Shown piece by piece: positions 22,346-32,752 of a stretch of 64,000 nucleotides of DNA (the first letter of the stretch is position 1; each line of letters begins with the position of its first letter). Under the pieces are notes generated by a model. The model saw only the letters and a list, made by a program, of their open reading frames with translations. It did no database searches and was not told where the DNA came from. The translations under genes were made by a program, and so were the position numbers. The stretch comes from Kappaphycus alvarezii (Eukaryota; Rhodophyta; Florideophyceae; Gigartinales; Solieriaceae), in assembly GCA_002205965.3 (NCBI GenBank), contig NADL03000051.1, positions 470,444-534,443 of the forward strand, read 5' to 3'.

Positions 22346-23458
22346 TTTAAAGCAATCCCACGATATGATTTGCAATATTTTCTTCACCCACGGGCAATCA
22401 GGATTCCTTGGTTCTAAACTGATCGCTCTCATCAGGAAAATAAGGCTCGTTACGATTGTGATCTAGACTTGTATATTATGAAAAGGGGAAAATTTGGGGC
22501 ATTTTAGTGTGTGGAAGATGTCGTCGGTTCTATCCACGCAGCTGGAAGGCGGGTAATACATATTATTTTCTCCTACCCTGATATACGTTGAGTTCCCAAT
22601 TTTCGAGTGCTGTACAGTACTGTACTGTACTGCACTGTACGTAATTAACTGTACAATTAATTGTACTATTTTCAGAAGAACTGAAATGGGGGGTTAATTT
22701 ACTGTGGTAGATATGTGGGTTGGATTTTCAGAAGACAGCAATGCCGCCATTCTTACAAATCCTTTACATTTGTTACACCTATGCATGAAATTTGGAAAGG
22801 TAGCCAATCTTATACAATGCCGTTGAAGGAACTACCATTGTAGCAAGCGCCTCTTCGCTCTGCAGGAAGGGATGTCTGAGCTACGGCAAGACAATTGTGA
22901 TGCACCGATAGTTGCAGTGATGGAACCACAATGTGCACCAGGCAGACAGAAAATGTAAAGCATACTGCAGTGTAGCTTGACATGGCACGCTTGACATGGT
23001 GAAAGCCTGGTGTAGCATCTTCCTTACTAACATTGAGAAACCGTAGCTATGACCAACCCGACCAGACTTTGATGCACCTGTACAGCCCAAACATTTGCTT
23101 TTTCCTTGCTGCTTCAATCTTATAATTCGAAGGATAGTTTTCAGAAAGCTCAGTCAGCATGAACCTGCTCCACGAAAATATCCTACAATGCTGTACATAC
23201 CAATGCTTCTGGTCACACCAACAAGCATACTGACGTAGAAGGCGTACGTGGGATTCCTGATCTGGGAATTCAAATTCTCACGCTCGCCAGCTAACGTAGG
23301 TAAAGGGCCCCTTTATTAATTAATATGTAATATTTAACCGAGTCATGCCCCCAGCATACCGAACCCTTCGAAGTCACCACCTCACCTTCAGCTACAAAAA
23401 TTCCCCATTCCCGCAATCTACTCAGACAAAGAAGTTACTCATTTCTTAACAGCCGAAA

Positions 23459-24265
23459 ATGCATTTTATGAAGACTATCCTAGTTGTTGCCCTCCTGGTG
23501 ACATCTTGCCTTGCTGCCAAAATCCCCTCAGGAGGAAAGATTGACATCATTCCATGCCAGGAAGATAGCTTGGGGATCCCATGCCACGGCAAGCAACAGA
23601 GAAAGCTTGTCCGGATCGAGCAGGATTCACTTGCTGTCCCCCTCGAACGTCAGTCGGAGGACGTAAACTTTGCCGTCAACAGAAGTTCCAGTGGGTTTTC
23701 GAGGGTGACTGGCGTAGGCGTGCGAGTGCAGCGCGGCGTCTCTGCATCTCTGACATACAATATTACGGTCAATGCAATTTCATCGGAAGAGATCTCTAGT
23801 CTAACTGAGTCCATCCTGACAAGTCTGAACGAGACCGAGTTGGAGATCCTCAGTAGCTTGTTGGCGACCTACAACAACGGGCTCTCAGTCCCCTTCTTGC
23901 AGCTTCTTGGCATCAACCTTGGGGGTGTCACGAACGCCCAGAGCCAGCTCACCGCTTCTATGTTCATCGAAAGGTACAATGAGCTTTCAGAATCGGTTGA
24001 GGAGCTCCTTGAGAGCACGGAAGAGGCCAGAGTTGCTGTCGCTGGTAGTCTCACTGCCACAGGTGTGTCCTTCACTCCTGTGGAAGGTTTCGTTTTCGTC
24101 AGGACTGCCAGAATGTTCTTCAATGATGGAAGTTCTAGGTTGGTTGTGACATCTGATCCCGCAGAGACGGAGGCGGCAACCCTTGACGGTGATGTCCTTC
24201 CGTCCTCAGACAGGAACCTCTTCACAGGTTCTCCCGGTGACGTACCTCTCACTATTTTTGGTTAA
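23459..24265 (+). CDS. Secreted protein of unknown function, copy B
   Basis: A 268-residue protein identical to the product at 8625 except for residues 2 (Gln to His) and 26 (Arg to Gly). At nucleotide level I count five differences in 807 bases: two changing an amino acid and three silent. It has the same signal peptide, cysteine pair and glycosylation sites, and AATAAA at 24395-24400. The flanks show more changes, including several insertions, so the coding frame is better preserved than its surroundings. That fits either recent duplication with selection or gene conversion. Function is unknown. Confidence 0.85.
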   Translation: MHFMKTILVVALLVTSCLAAKIPSGGKIDIIPCQEDSLGIPCHGKQQRKLVRIEQDSLAVPLERQSEDVNFAVNRSSSGFSRVTGVGVRVQRGVSASLTYNITVNAISSEEISSLTESILTSLNETELEILSSLLATYNNGLSVPFLQLLGINLGGVTNAQSQLTASMFIERYNELSESVEELLESTEEARVAVAGSLTATGVSFTPVEGFVFVRTARMFFNDGSSRLVVTSDPAETEAATLDGDVLPSSDRNLFTGSPGDVPLTIFG

Positions 24266-24820
24266 TCGAATATCTTAATCGCTCTACTCGGATCGCTGTG
24301 CCAAACCCTTGCTGATGAAAATCAGCGTTACAAAGAGATCAAGTCAGAACTTTCCCAGAATTTAGCTGTCTGACCTGAATATCGTATCAAGTACAATAAA
24401 TCCTCCTTGACTGCATCACTGAAAGCTACCAATGGATTTGGTTCAAAGTGAGCTGTACGATATTAGAGTAACATGGCATCAAAGTAGGCAGTTGACAAAT
24501 TTCGGCCCCTACAGCCCCTCAAATAGGGGAAAAATGGGACGGTATCTTTATTCTCCTTATAATAATGATTGGATCAGGTATTAGTTTTAGAGGGGGTAGT
24601 ACGAGGGCTGTATTAGGGAAAATGTTGAAAAAGTAGACAAAATCGCAGGTAGCGCACCAAATTATGCAGGTTGCAGTGCACAGTAAATGTACGAGAAAGT
24701 ACCCAAAATCGCACATTCTGTATTATGCCCTGCAACTCCCGCCAACTTTGAGCCCTTTTGAGTACGACCAGCCAGAAAAACTGTCAAAAATCCACAAAAT
24801 GAGAGCCAATAGAAAAATTC

Positions 24821-24854
24821 AGCATCATCATCATCATCAGCAGCAGCAGCAGCA
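24821..24854. repeat. (CAT)n(CAG)n compound microsatellite
   Basis: Four CAT units followed by five or six CAG units. The flanks have no supported ORF. Confidence 0.9.
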
Positions 24855-25332
24855 AAGCTGAATTCTCATTGGCTGCTGAATTTTCAAAATTAGCGAATTC
24901 AAAATTTTTTCGACCAATGCGCACCAAGTTTACACGTGCACTGTGCTGCAATTCGCTATTAAACCATTTTTATACTTTACTCTCGTTGGCTGTAAGGCTA
25001 TCTATTTGGACCAATGTCCTGGTGCCAAGCTGGAATCGCACTGCGCCCGTTGGCCGCGATTCCAAGGTATGCCTGACTTTATTGTTCAGTCAGTAGGCTA
25101 CAGTTGTGGGTAGAACGTATTTACGTCTGACACTTGTTGATTTGTTGATTAGTTGAGGTTTGATTGATGAGTTGAATGATTGGTTGATTGAGAAAGGATG
25201 GCTAGTCTAGCAGAGATAGCTATCTTAAATACTAATTTGTAAACAACCCTCCCATAAATGCTTAGTCAAGCTATGACTACCGAATATGCAATCGGGTATT
25301 GCAGAGGGTATTGCAGAAAAAATATTTGTAAC

Positions 25333-25640
25333 CAGAGCTGGCCCAGTATGCGGTAGTGCGGATAGGTCCGAGTCATTGATTTGCCCTTCGCCGCAACAGT
25401 TGGGGCCGGTAGGATGAGCAAAGACTTTTGGTTATCAACAGACTTGCATCTATGTTAGGTAGAGCCGGCCCAGTGTAGTATACACTAAATAGGTCCGAGC
25501 TATGATTCGCCTTCGAAGCAACAGTCGGGGCCGGTAGGATAGGCAAAGACTGTTGCCTATCGATTGTCGTGTGTCTACGATAGGTAGGGCCGTCCCAGTG
25601 GTGCATGAACTGGATAGTTCCAACTTTGTACTGCTTCAAG
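25333..25640. repeat. Tandem repeat, about 125-bp unit, three copies
   Basis: Units begin at about 25333, 25462 and 25585. Each contains agccggcccagtg or a variant, ataggtccgag, a ttcgccttcgaagcaacag box, ggggccggtaggat and a gcaaagactgttg box. A weak fourth piece (cgacttcgaagaaacagc) lies near 25750. Confidence 0.85.
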
Positions 25641-25964
25641 AAAACAGTTGCGAGCCAGTGGATGGATACCGATGGTTGTTTGCAACTTATAAATGTAATA
25701 CAGAAGGCCCCTTATAGGATACCAAAGAAAGGAAAATGTATGATATCCGACTTCGAAGAAACAGCTGGAAGATGGTAAGAAATATAACGACTACTGGTTG
25801 GAACGAGTCGTTTCTCCACAACATTACCTAATTTCTGAATGAAGCTCCATAGCGCCACCTGACGCCCCCCCCAATGGACTCGTTGGCCCCCGAAATGACA
25901 AATTAGGGTAGCGTAATGGAATGCCTGAGGCCTCGCAACCTCCCTACCATCCTGTTATGTGGCT

Positions 25965-26120
25965 CATAGTGGTCGGTGTCCTCTGGTCACAAATTATGGT
26001 CCCGGGAGCCATGTTCAGTACTGTACATGGCCACAAATTTGGGATACGAGAGCCATGTACTGTACAGTACTGTGCATGACTGTGAGCCACAAATGGCGTT
26101 CACTGCACAACAGTACAGCA
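25965..26120. repeat. GTAC palindromes and ccacaaat repeats
   Basis: gtactgtacagtac near 26057 is a perfect 14-bp palindrome. gagccatgt, tcacaaat/ccacaaat and cagtactgtacatgg recur three or more times within 150 bases. No ORF crosses the region convincingly. Confidence 0.7.
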
Positions 26121-26460
26121 GAGACGCCTCAAAACAGGCGAACAGGGGGGTCTAAGGGCTACTTTTTATGTTTTACCAGGAATTTAGTAGCAATTGGTGC
26201 GTTTTAGTAATTTGGGAATCTCTATATAAAGGCTGGTCGACCGGGGTGTGAGCCTCGACCGACAACTATCAGCCAGCACCAAAAACCCCCAAGCCAAAAG
26301 CACCAAAACCCCCACAGCCAAAGCCAAACCCCCACACCCCAAACCCAAAAGCCAAACCGCCCCAAACCCAAACCCAAAAGCCAAACCACCCCAGAGCCCC
26401 AATACCAAAACCACCACCGACAAACGTTACTGTCCACCTCCTTGTTGTACTTTAGGCAGT

Positions 26461-26590
26461 GGTGTCCCTCGTGTCCTTGGACTTTCGGTGTGCATACCGA
26501 AGTTCAAGGGGAAAATACCCATTATACTGCAGGTGTCCCTTGTCCCTTTGGACTTTCGGTGCTCAGCTCGAAGTTCAAGGGGGCAATACC
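26461..26590 (+). repeat. Two tandem hairpin units
   Basis: Each unit has gtgtccct(c/t)gtccctt(t)ggac, then ctttcggt, a 4-8 base loop, accgaag or ctcgaag, and gttcaagg. Outer arms ccttggac/gttcaagg and inner arms ctttcggt/accgaag pair, giving a 14-16 bp stem. It lies just upstream of the LINE coding remains and of an (aaaaag)n tract, so it may belong to the element's 5' untranslated region. Confidence 0.7.
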
Positions 26591-26624
26591 CTCAGTGACT
26601 GCTAAAACTTAAACCCTGAGCTAA

Positions 26625-26656
26625 AGAAAAAGAAAAAGAAAAAGAAAAAGAAAAAA
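26625..26656. repeat. (AAAAAG)n microsatellite
   Basis: Five units of aaaaag between the hairpin pair and the LINE remains. Confidence 0.9.
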
Positions 26657-26676
26657 TTAGAAGCCCTCAAATAGAG

Positions 26677-28830
26677 GTGCGAATGAAAAAACAGAACCCC
26701 TTCCAGTGCTTAACAGAAAAGAGCACTATTAAATCCATTCACAATCTCCTCACCACCACCAACCCAGGCATCCAAAACGTCACAGAGACCCGTACCGACG
26801 CAGCGCTTTTATTGTGCCGAGTCTGGCCTCAGACAACCGTCTCACAGATCCCCCTACGCCACACAAGCATAAACTCACCCCCTCCGCGGCGGCGTTGCAG
26901 TCGCCGTAAGGCCTGGGCTCCGTGATATCACCCATCATATCTGCAACACCTACCATCCACCTACCAATTCAATCCCACAAATCCTCACACTCAAACTGAA
27001 CCCATCAACCCATGTCTCTGCAGCCTACGTCAGCCCGAAATTACCAGCACAATCGTTCGGGGCATTACTCAACGACTTCGTCCGCCATTCCCCACCGCAT
27101 GCAATCCTAAGCAGGAGACTTGAACGCTCGATCCCCCCTCTGGGATACGATAGCCAACCCAAGGGGACGCCCACTTGCGAGAGCAGTCCAGGACACACGA
27201 TTCAAGATATTCGCGTCTACCCAACCCTCATTCCACCCACGAGGGGCTCTAGGCTCAAGCAACCCAGATATCTTCGTTTTCTTTGACCACCTACACTGCG
27301 CCACCTACACAGACAGCTGGACCAGCTGCTCACATCACCAACCTGCAATAACGACGTCCACCAGCACCCTCCTGACCAACACTAAGACGACCCCAAGGAG
27401 GATAACGGAATCAATGCTCATCACCCCTACGATCCAGCAGGAAGCAGCGGAAACCTACAAACGCTCCCTGCCATTACTTATAGAAGCGCTCTCCAACTGC
27501 ACTGCGATAACCACCCCTGCCATGTACGATCGTGTCACACGAGCCATCACTGAACCGTGGCAAGAGATCGCAAACCGCCGACCGCGCCGATTCAAACCGT
27601 TCTGGACCCACTCATTGGATGGGCTAGCGGCTAAACGCAACAAGTCATATAAGAAACCAAAACGTACTGGAACATATGCGGGCTACCTCGAGTTCAACAG
27701 AATCCAGACCGTCGTCCGACAACAACTCCGAAGAGACAAACGATGGTTCCAAAAGCGAACCCTGCTCCGCCTCACAGACCTCCTCGACGAACAATTCACA
27801 AGGGCAGTAGCAACTGATCGACGGCGCGGACCGCCAGGAGGAAAGCAGACCAACAACGCAACGGACGCCAGCTCTCCCCTCGTGACTTCACTACCTACAT
27901 GGGCACCGCCCATTATCAGGAAAAACCCCCGATACAAATACAGAGCTTCACTCCCCCACCGGCGCTTGAACAACATTACTGTGTCGGTATACCCTTTTTG
28001 AGTTGATTGCGGTTGTCTGGAAAACCATGGGATAGACCGGATATATCTTCCAAGAGTAAAACACCTAAACCTTTTTCCTTGAACAACATATCCTCAACTA
28101 CATTTGCACCGCGCCACGTGGTAAAGCAGTAGGCAATGATGGGATACACATTGAGATGATGAAGACTGAGCCCGTTCTCCCTCGCTACGCTGCTGTACAC
28201 ATGGTGGACGACAATAGGCCGAACATTCCACTACCCCCAGAACTGGCCCACAGGCGCCCTGATTCCGGTCCACAAACGCGGGGACCAACAACCAGCGAAT
28301 TACCATACACTTTGCCTCTTATCGCACTGCCGGAAAGCCATCGAAGGTCTCGCCTCTTTCCTAGCCGACCACACAGACCTCCGCCTAATGCAATTTGGCT
28401 TCAAAGAAAAATAGGCCCCCTTCACGCCCTCATAGCCAAGGAAGCAGCCATAAGACAAGGGGACCGCTGGCTCCCTGCCCTGGATATGCTCAAGTCCTAT
28501 GACAGGGTCAACCGTCAACTGCTCTTATACGACTGCTGACGCATGCTCCCCTACAGGCTACGGACTCATGCTCCCCTACAGGGCTTCCGTACTGGGCTTG
28601 AGGGCTCCAAAGAGTGAGTATACTGTGCGCCATGCCCCGGACTACAAACGCACATCGAGGCCCGACAATTTTCGCTGTGGCTCCGATATCACTGCCAAGT
28701 CCCGCTGTTTGCTCTTAGCACACCATGCCAAAGAGCAAATTGCCCTCACACGCGGGACGTCCATGGTGACCACCTCCTCCACTGCCTGCACGGCCCACAC
28801 AGGAGCGTCCGTTACGATCGGCAAGTGAAT
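26677..28830 (+). pseudogene. LINE ORF2 remains: AP endonuclease, reverse transcriptase, Cys/His tail
   Basis: Three frames must be followed. The endonuclease shows ETRTDAALLL near 26790, GGVAVAVRPGLRD near 26890, and GDLNARSPLWDT near 27117, a typical APE-type motif, then SNPDIFVF. A middle part (27430-27960) lacks signature motifs. RT begins after a 101-bp insertion at 27977: PRGKAVGNDGIH, TGALIPVHKRGDQQPANYHT, SHCRKAIEGL, ALDMLKSYDRVN. The catalytic F/YADD box is missing, so an internal deletion is likely. Near 28770, DVHGDHLLHCLHGPHRSVRYD matches the Cys/His motif of the element at 16400. Frameshifts lie near 26885, 27115 and 28300. It is dead. Confidence 0.8.
27977..28077 (+). mobile_element. 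Ultrashort-family insertion (subfamily A), 101 bp, inside the LINE
   Basis: It is flanked by the 12-bp duplication cttgaacaacat at 27965-27976 and 28078-28089. It starts at tactgtgtcggtatacc and ends aaacctttttc. It is longer than the 41-63 bp copies but shares their fixed end, and matches 51143-51240 and 52330-52445. Confidence 0.87.
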
Positions 28831-28839
28831 TTTTTGGTC

Positions 28840-29806
28840 ATGGACCTGGGTTAGTACGATAACTCCGGAACTTCAGCCGAACGTACCTTTCAAATTTGAA
28901 ATGTAAATTTAATATCCATTTAGTGTAAACCACCCAAAAATGACTTACATTTAATGTAAAATACCCAAACATGGTTTACATTTAATGTAAAATACCCAAC
29001 CATTTCCGCCCTACGAATTTTTCGTGGTGAAATTTTGTACAGCATGACAGTGTAGTATGTGCACAAATGTGGGACACATAAAATCTGTTTGGCTACAGCA
29101 CTGTCGACGGCACAGAGAAGAATTGTCCAATTTGGTACTATAAGGGCAACTTGTTAAAGGAAACATTTAATTTCAGTATTCTTTGATAATGTTTGGATAA
29201 TTCGGGCAGTCTACATAAACCCTGGTATTAGCCTTCTGTCTGCTCACTGGAGGAGACCAACAACAGTTCAACAAGCGACTACCTGTTGTGCGCCTAAACC
29301 CCCACTCCCGGTATATCGACAAAAGTTTGTCCGTGCTGCGAGTTATCCCAATCCGACAGAGGCCAAAATATCTATTAGATCTTCCCTTCTGTCCGATTGC
29401 GAGCTGATTATAACATCCTCTTATGCTCTGATCCCTCTGGATAGCGCCCAGTGACGACAAAAGAATACCCCTAGGAATCAACTCTCGCGTATCAACTACA
29501 GTCAACGACGTCATCCACCGGGAAAGGAAAATGGTGATCAAGGTCCGTTTCGCATCTAGAGGAAGATATCTCCGAATTCCTGAAATCTATCTCGACTAGA
29601 CACGAGACACATGCCCATGATGGATAGTTTGCTTCCTTACTCATATCTCTGGCCAAAGAAACATATGCGCCACGTGACATTAAGGTAGAACACAAATATA
29701 AAGGGAAAAAATGTAGTTCCCGCTGATATTTACTCCACGCTGAAGCGTTTCTCTCGCATAGAAAAGTAAGACTCAGCGAAGCGTGTCGAGATTTTCGGGT
29801 CTTTTT
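28840..29806. other. Unassigned stretch with a 31-bp triple repeat
   Basis: At 28917-29008 the unit catttaatgtaaaatacccaa plus a short variable end is repeated three times at 31-bp spacing. Minus-strand ORFs at 29173-29541 and 29492-29851 give no recognisable motif, and the second crosses the insertion boundary into copy B, so it is not a natural gene. Confidence 0.6.
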
Positions 29807-31095
29807 GAAATGTAAGGATTGTCTGGAACCCATTTGGATCGTAAACTGCATGTCACATCAAACGCATGTAGTGACTCATATCTGAAAGCAACTATATTTC
29901 AATTGACTTAATCTAATTCCGTAGCATTATGACAATAAGGTATGAAACAAAACCCTTGGTTTGGAATTTGCTGAGGGTAGGGTTCAATTACGAAGCGCGC
30001 AACAAATCAGTTGCAAGACATCCGCTCATTTAATGAGGCAGTAAAAATCAGCAGAGTGTCGGAACAGAACTAATACTCCAGTTGCTGCTTATTTCAGCTA
30101 AAATATTGAATTCAATGTTCAGGTAAATCATTACTTCTGTGTCGTTTGTTTGTCAAATTGTCAGAGCTTCTGATAGCCCATTGCTACCGGGGAAGACTTG
30201 ACTTCTTGTAGTACTATGTAGATGAGGAGCGCTGTGGTGCGGGATGGGTCAAGAGTACTCTGATTTTCAGGCGCAATAAAGGCGGGAGCAAAGAAGGAGC
30301 ATTTCTTGGAGAAATGTCTACATGTACCCATGATAGGGTGAAAATGGCGCTAAAGGAAAAGGAAACCACTAACTAACCGAGGTTAGAGTCGTTGCGAGCG
30401 ACTGAAGTGCTACAGTTGACGCTAGGGCGGTGGGGAGTGCTACGGTAGACCTGTCTGCTAACTTGCTTTATACTCTATGTTGTGTGTGACTTAGTTTGGT
30501 GAGCGTCCCACTAGGGCTTGCTGGCCCCACAACTACTCCTATCATTGTATGCAAACAGCCCCTTATATAGAGTTTTCAACCCTCACAATTCGTAGCATCT
30601 ATACAGCACCTGTGTGCTCTTTTGGCACCGCTACAGTACGGTGCAAATCATCCATCTAAAATTAATTGAAAATAAAATTGTAATTATAGTGTTGGCGCAG
30701 CCAGCGCAGCCACCTCAGCATGCCCAAATTTTTACTTACAAAATACTCATCAAAACATTTAGCCGCAGCAGAGTTTATCTCCTTAGTGATATAAAAAGTT
30801 CTCTCTCTGATTTACCAGATCCCCCATGTCTGCCATCTTTAGCTATCTATCGGCTTCATAACATATTATAGCCCCTCTGACAAGAAAACGAACAATCGTT
30901 TTATCTTTTTTCTATACCAAGCAGCACATTTTCAAAAGTTCTTCGAAGAACTTTTGAATTGGCAAGAGGAAAATTGCGTAGGACACTACTCAAAAAAAAT
31001 AGGACCAAGAACTTAATCGTGGCTCGAAAGATATAGAATTTATGCACTTGGAGGAGAAATAAACGAACACTTAAAACTACCAATATTATTGAGAA
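29807..31095. repeat. Segmental duplication, copy B (remaining part)
   Basis: It resumes homology with copy A from gaaatgtaaggattgtctgg (9718) to caatattact (about 10990). The divergence is higher than around the secreted gene, with many single-base changes. No gene was recognised. Confidence 0.88.
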
Positions 31096-31096
31096 C

Positions 31097-31806
31097 CTGA
31101 CTCGGTTAAGGTATTTAAACATTGGATTAAAAGGGGCTCTTTACGTACATTAGCTGGCGAGCGTGAGAATTTGAATTCCCAGATCAGGAATCCCACGTAC
31201 GCCTTCTACGCCAGTGTGCTTGTTGGTGTGACCAGAAGCATTAGTATGTACAGCATTGTAGGATATTTTCGTGGAGCAGGTTCATGCTGACTGAGATTTC
31301 TGAAAACTATCCTCCGAATTATAAGATTGAAGCAGCAAGAAAAAAAGCAAATGTTTGGGCTGTACAGGTGCATCAAAGTCTGGTCGGGTTGGTCATAGCG
31401 ACGGTTTCTCAATGTTAGTAAGGAAGGTGCTACACCAGGCTTTCACTATGTCAAGCGTGCCATGTCAAGCTACCCTGCAGAATGCTTTACATTTTCTGTC
31501 TGCCTGGTGCACATTGTGGTTCCATCACTGCAACTATCGGTGCATCACAATTGTCTTGCCGTAGCTCAGACATCCCTTCCTGCAGAGCGAAGAGGCGCTT
31601 GCTACAATGGTAGTTCCTTCAACGGCATTGTATAAGATTGGCTACCTTTCCCAATTTCATGCATAGGTGTAAACAAATGTAAAGGATTTGTAAGGATGGC
31701 GGCATTGCTGTCTTCTGAAAATAGTAAAGTTAATTGTACTGTTAATTACGTACAGTACAGTACAGTACAGCATTGGAAAATTGGGAACTCCACGTATATC
31801 AGGGCA
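31097..31806 (-). repeat. Inverted third copy (C) of the region upstream of the secreted gene
   Basis: The reverse complement matches 7741-8503 and 22575-23343. It stops at the ttaaccgagtcag point, before the coding region, so the gene itself is absent. It lacks the 45-bp insertion found at 7844 and 22680. Confidence 0.9.
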
Positions 31807-31878
31807 GTTCCATGCCCGTAAGGTGACGTTTTTTAGTCATCTTAAATAAAAGTGACCTAGGGTGAAAAAGACTCACAA

Positions 31879-32089
31879 ATCACCGTAGAAGTACATCATA
31901 TCACCACGCTGGGTGATTTAATCACCATTTTACTGGAGATTTCACCATGTAAGGTAGCCAATCACGCTAAAAGTAGACGATCACCCCCGTGCGCGGTGAT
32001 TTACCTCCGTGAGCGTTGATTCAGATGTTGCAAATCACCAAGGGTACCCGTACACTGCCGTAGACTCGCCTCAAGGTCAACATATCACC
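31879..32089. promoter_or_regulatory. Cluster of ATCACC/GGTGAT motifs, candidate transposase-binding sites
   Basis: Exact ATCACC occurs at 31879, 31900, 31921, 31980, 32034 and 32084, and the inverted GGTGAT at 31912 and 31995, with near matches (ttcacc, atcacg) between. The first three are spaced 21 bp apart, two helical turns. The cluster lies immediately upstream of the transposase-like reading, as subterminal binding sites do in several DNA transposons. Confidence 0.55.
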
Positions 32090-32162
32090 TGCCAAAAAAC
32101 ATCTTGTCCTGCTCTCAACTACCATAGACCAGGCTTAAATCGCCGTTTTTCTCTCCACAACC

Positions 32163-32752
32163 ATGAAACCCCTCGTAGAGGCTCATATTATGACCCCGCA
32201 AAATCGGAAGTCTCAAAGATCACCACGACGGAGAACACCCTCCTCGCAGCCTACTCTTTCTGCATTCCAGCCGTCTCCCAAAAGAGATTCATCCTGTATA
32301 CCACTGGGTCAACAAGAATCAACTTTATCTGAGGACGCTGCTGACTCGTCCCGCCCCGCTTCACAGGACCCTCCTGATCATACTACTCCACTTAATCTTC
32401 GTCATTCTGCGGCTGAAATATTACAGGAATCTATGGCACGAAAGTTGAATTTTGAATCTGAGAGTACTTCACAGTTATCTGACGACAGTGATAGACCCTT
32501 CTCGAAAGAACTACAAGCAGATTTGCTCGGAATGAAAAGGGACACAGGCGAGTAGGAAAGAGATATGGTGGATGTTGAGGACGGACAAAACTAGATATCT
32601 AATAGTGAGATCGAATGGCTGCGGAATCCCACAAGAGACTTTACACACGCTGTACAGGACTCCTCCCGACTCAACTGTGACAAAACAGTCGCAGAGGATC
32701 AGTGGTCGGCCCTCTTTGCTGACCCCATTCATTATTTTTCATATCAAGACCC
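32163..32752 (+). pseudogene. N-terminal part of a piggyBac-like transposase gene (tentative)
   Basis: An ORF of 130 residues (32163-32555) has a basic, Ser/Pro-rich start and an acidic Ser-rich stretch (STSQLSDDSDRPFSKELQ), a common look for disordered transposase N-termini. Past its stop, another frame reads SEIEWLRNPTRDFTHAV and ends SYQDPD exactly where an old LTR begins at 32753. The downstream part of the gene resumes at about 33640. The link between the two pieces is inferred from their position on either side of the inserted material. Confidence 0.45.

Larger units (their letters stand above)
19134..24552. repeat. Segmental duplication, copy B (main part)
   Basis: It matches 4275-9717 in order and orientation. 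It begins at ttgatctcctgtactgta and ends at tatctttatt, where a 5.25-kb insertion starts; homology resumes at 29807. Insertions found only here are 20651-20764, 21601-21656 and about 21918-22144. The flanks of the secreted gene hold no other gene I can support. Confidence 0.93.
24553..29806. mobile_element. 5.25-kb insertion splitting segmental copy B, containing LINE remains
   Basis: Copy A is continuous across this point (ctttattgaaatgtaagg near 9711-9728), while copy B is split: tatctttatt on the left and gtctttttgaaatg on the right. The inserted block carries microsatellites, a three-unit tandem repeat, two hairpins, a broken LINE ORF2 and unidentified sequence. A ctttatt/cttttt match at the edges may be a degraded target duplication. 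It may be one element or a composite. The stretch 28840-29806 shows no gene I can name. Confidence 0.7.

Noticed and set aside
26184..26598. ORFs on both strands with Gly/Trp- or Pro/Lys-rich translation
   Set aside because: They are products of a low-complexity ccaaaaccccc-type repeat.
29492..29851. A 119-residue minus-strand ORF
   Set aside because: It crosses the boundary between the 5.25-kb insertion and segmental copy B, so it is an accidental frame.
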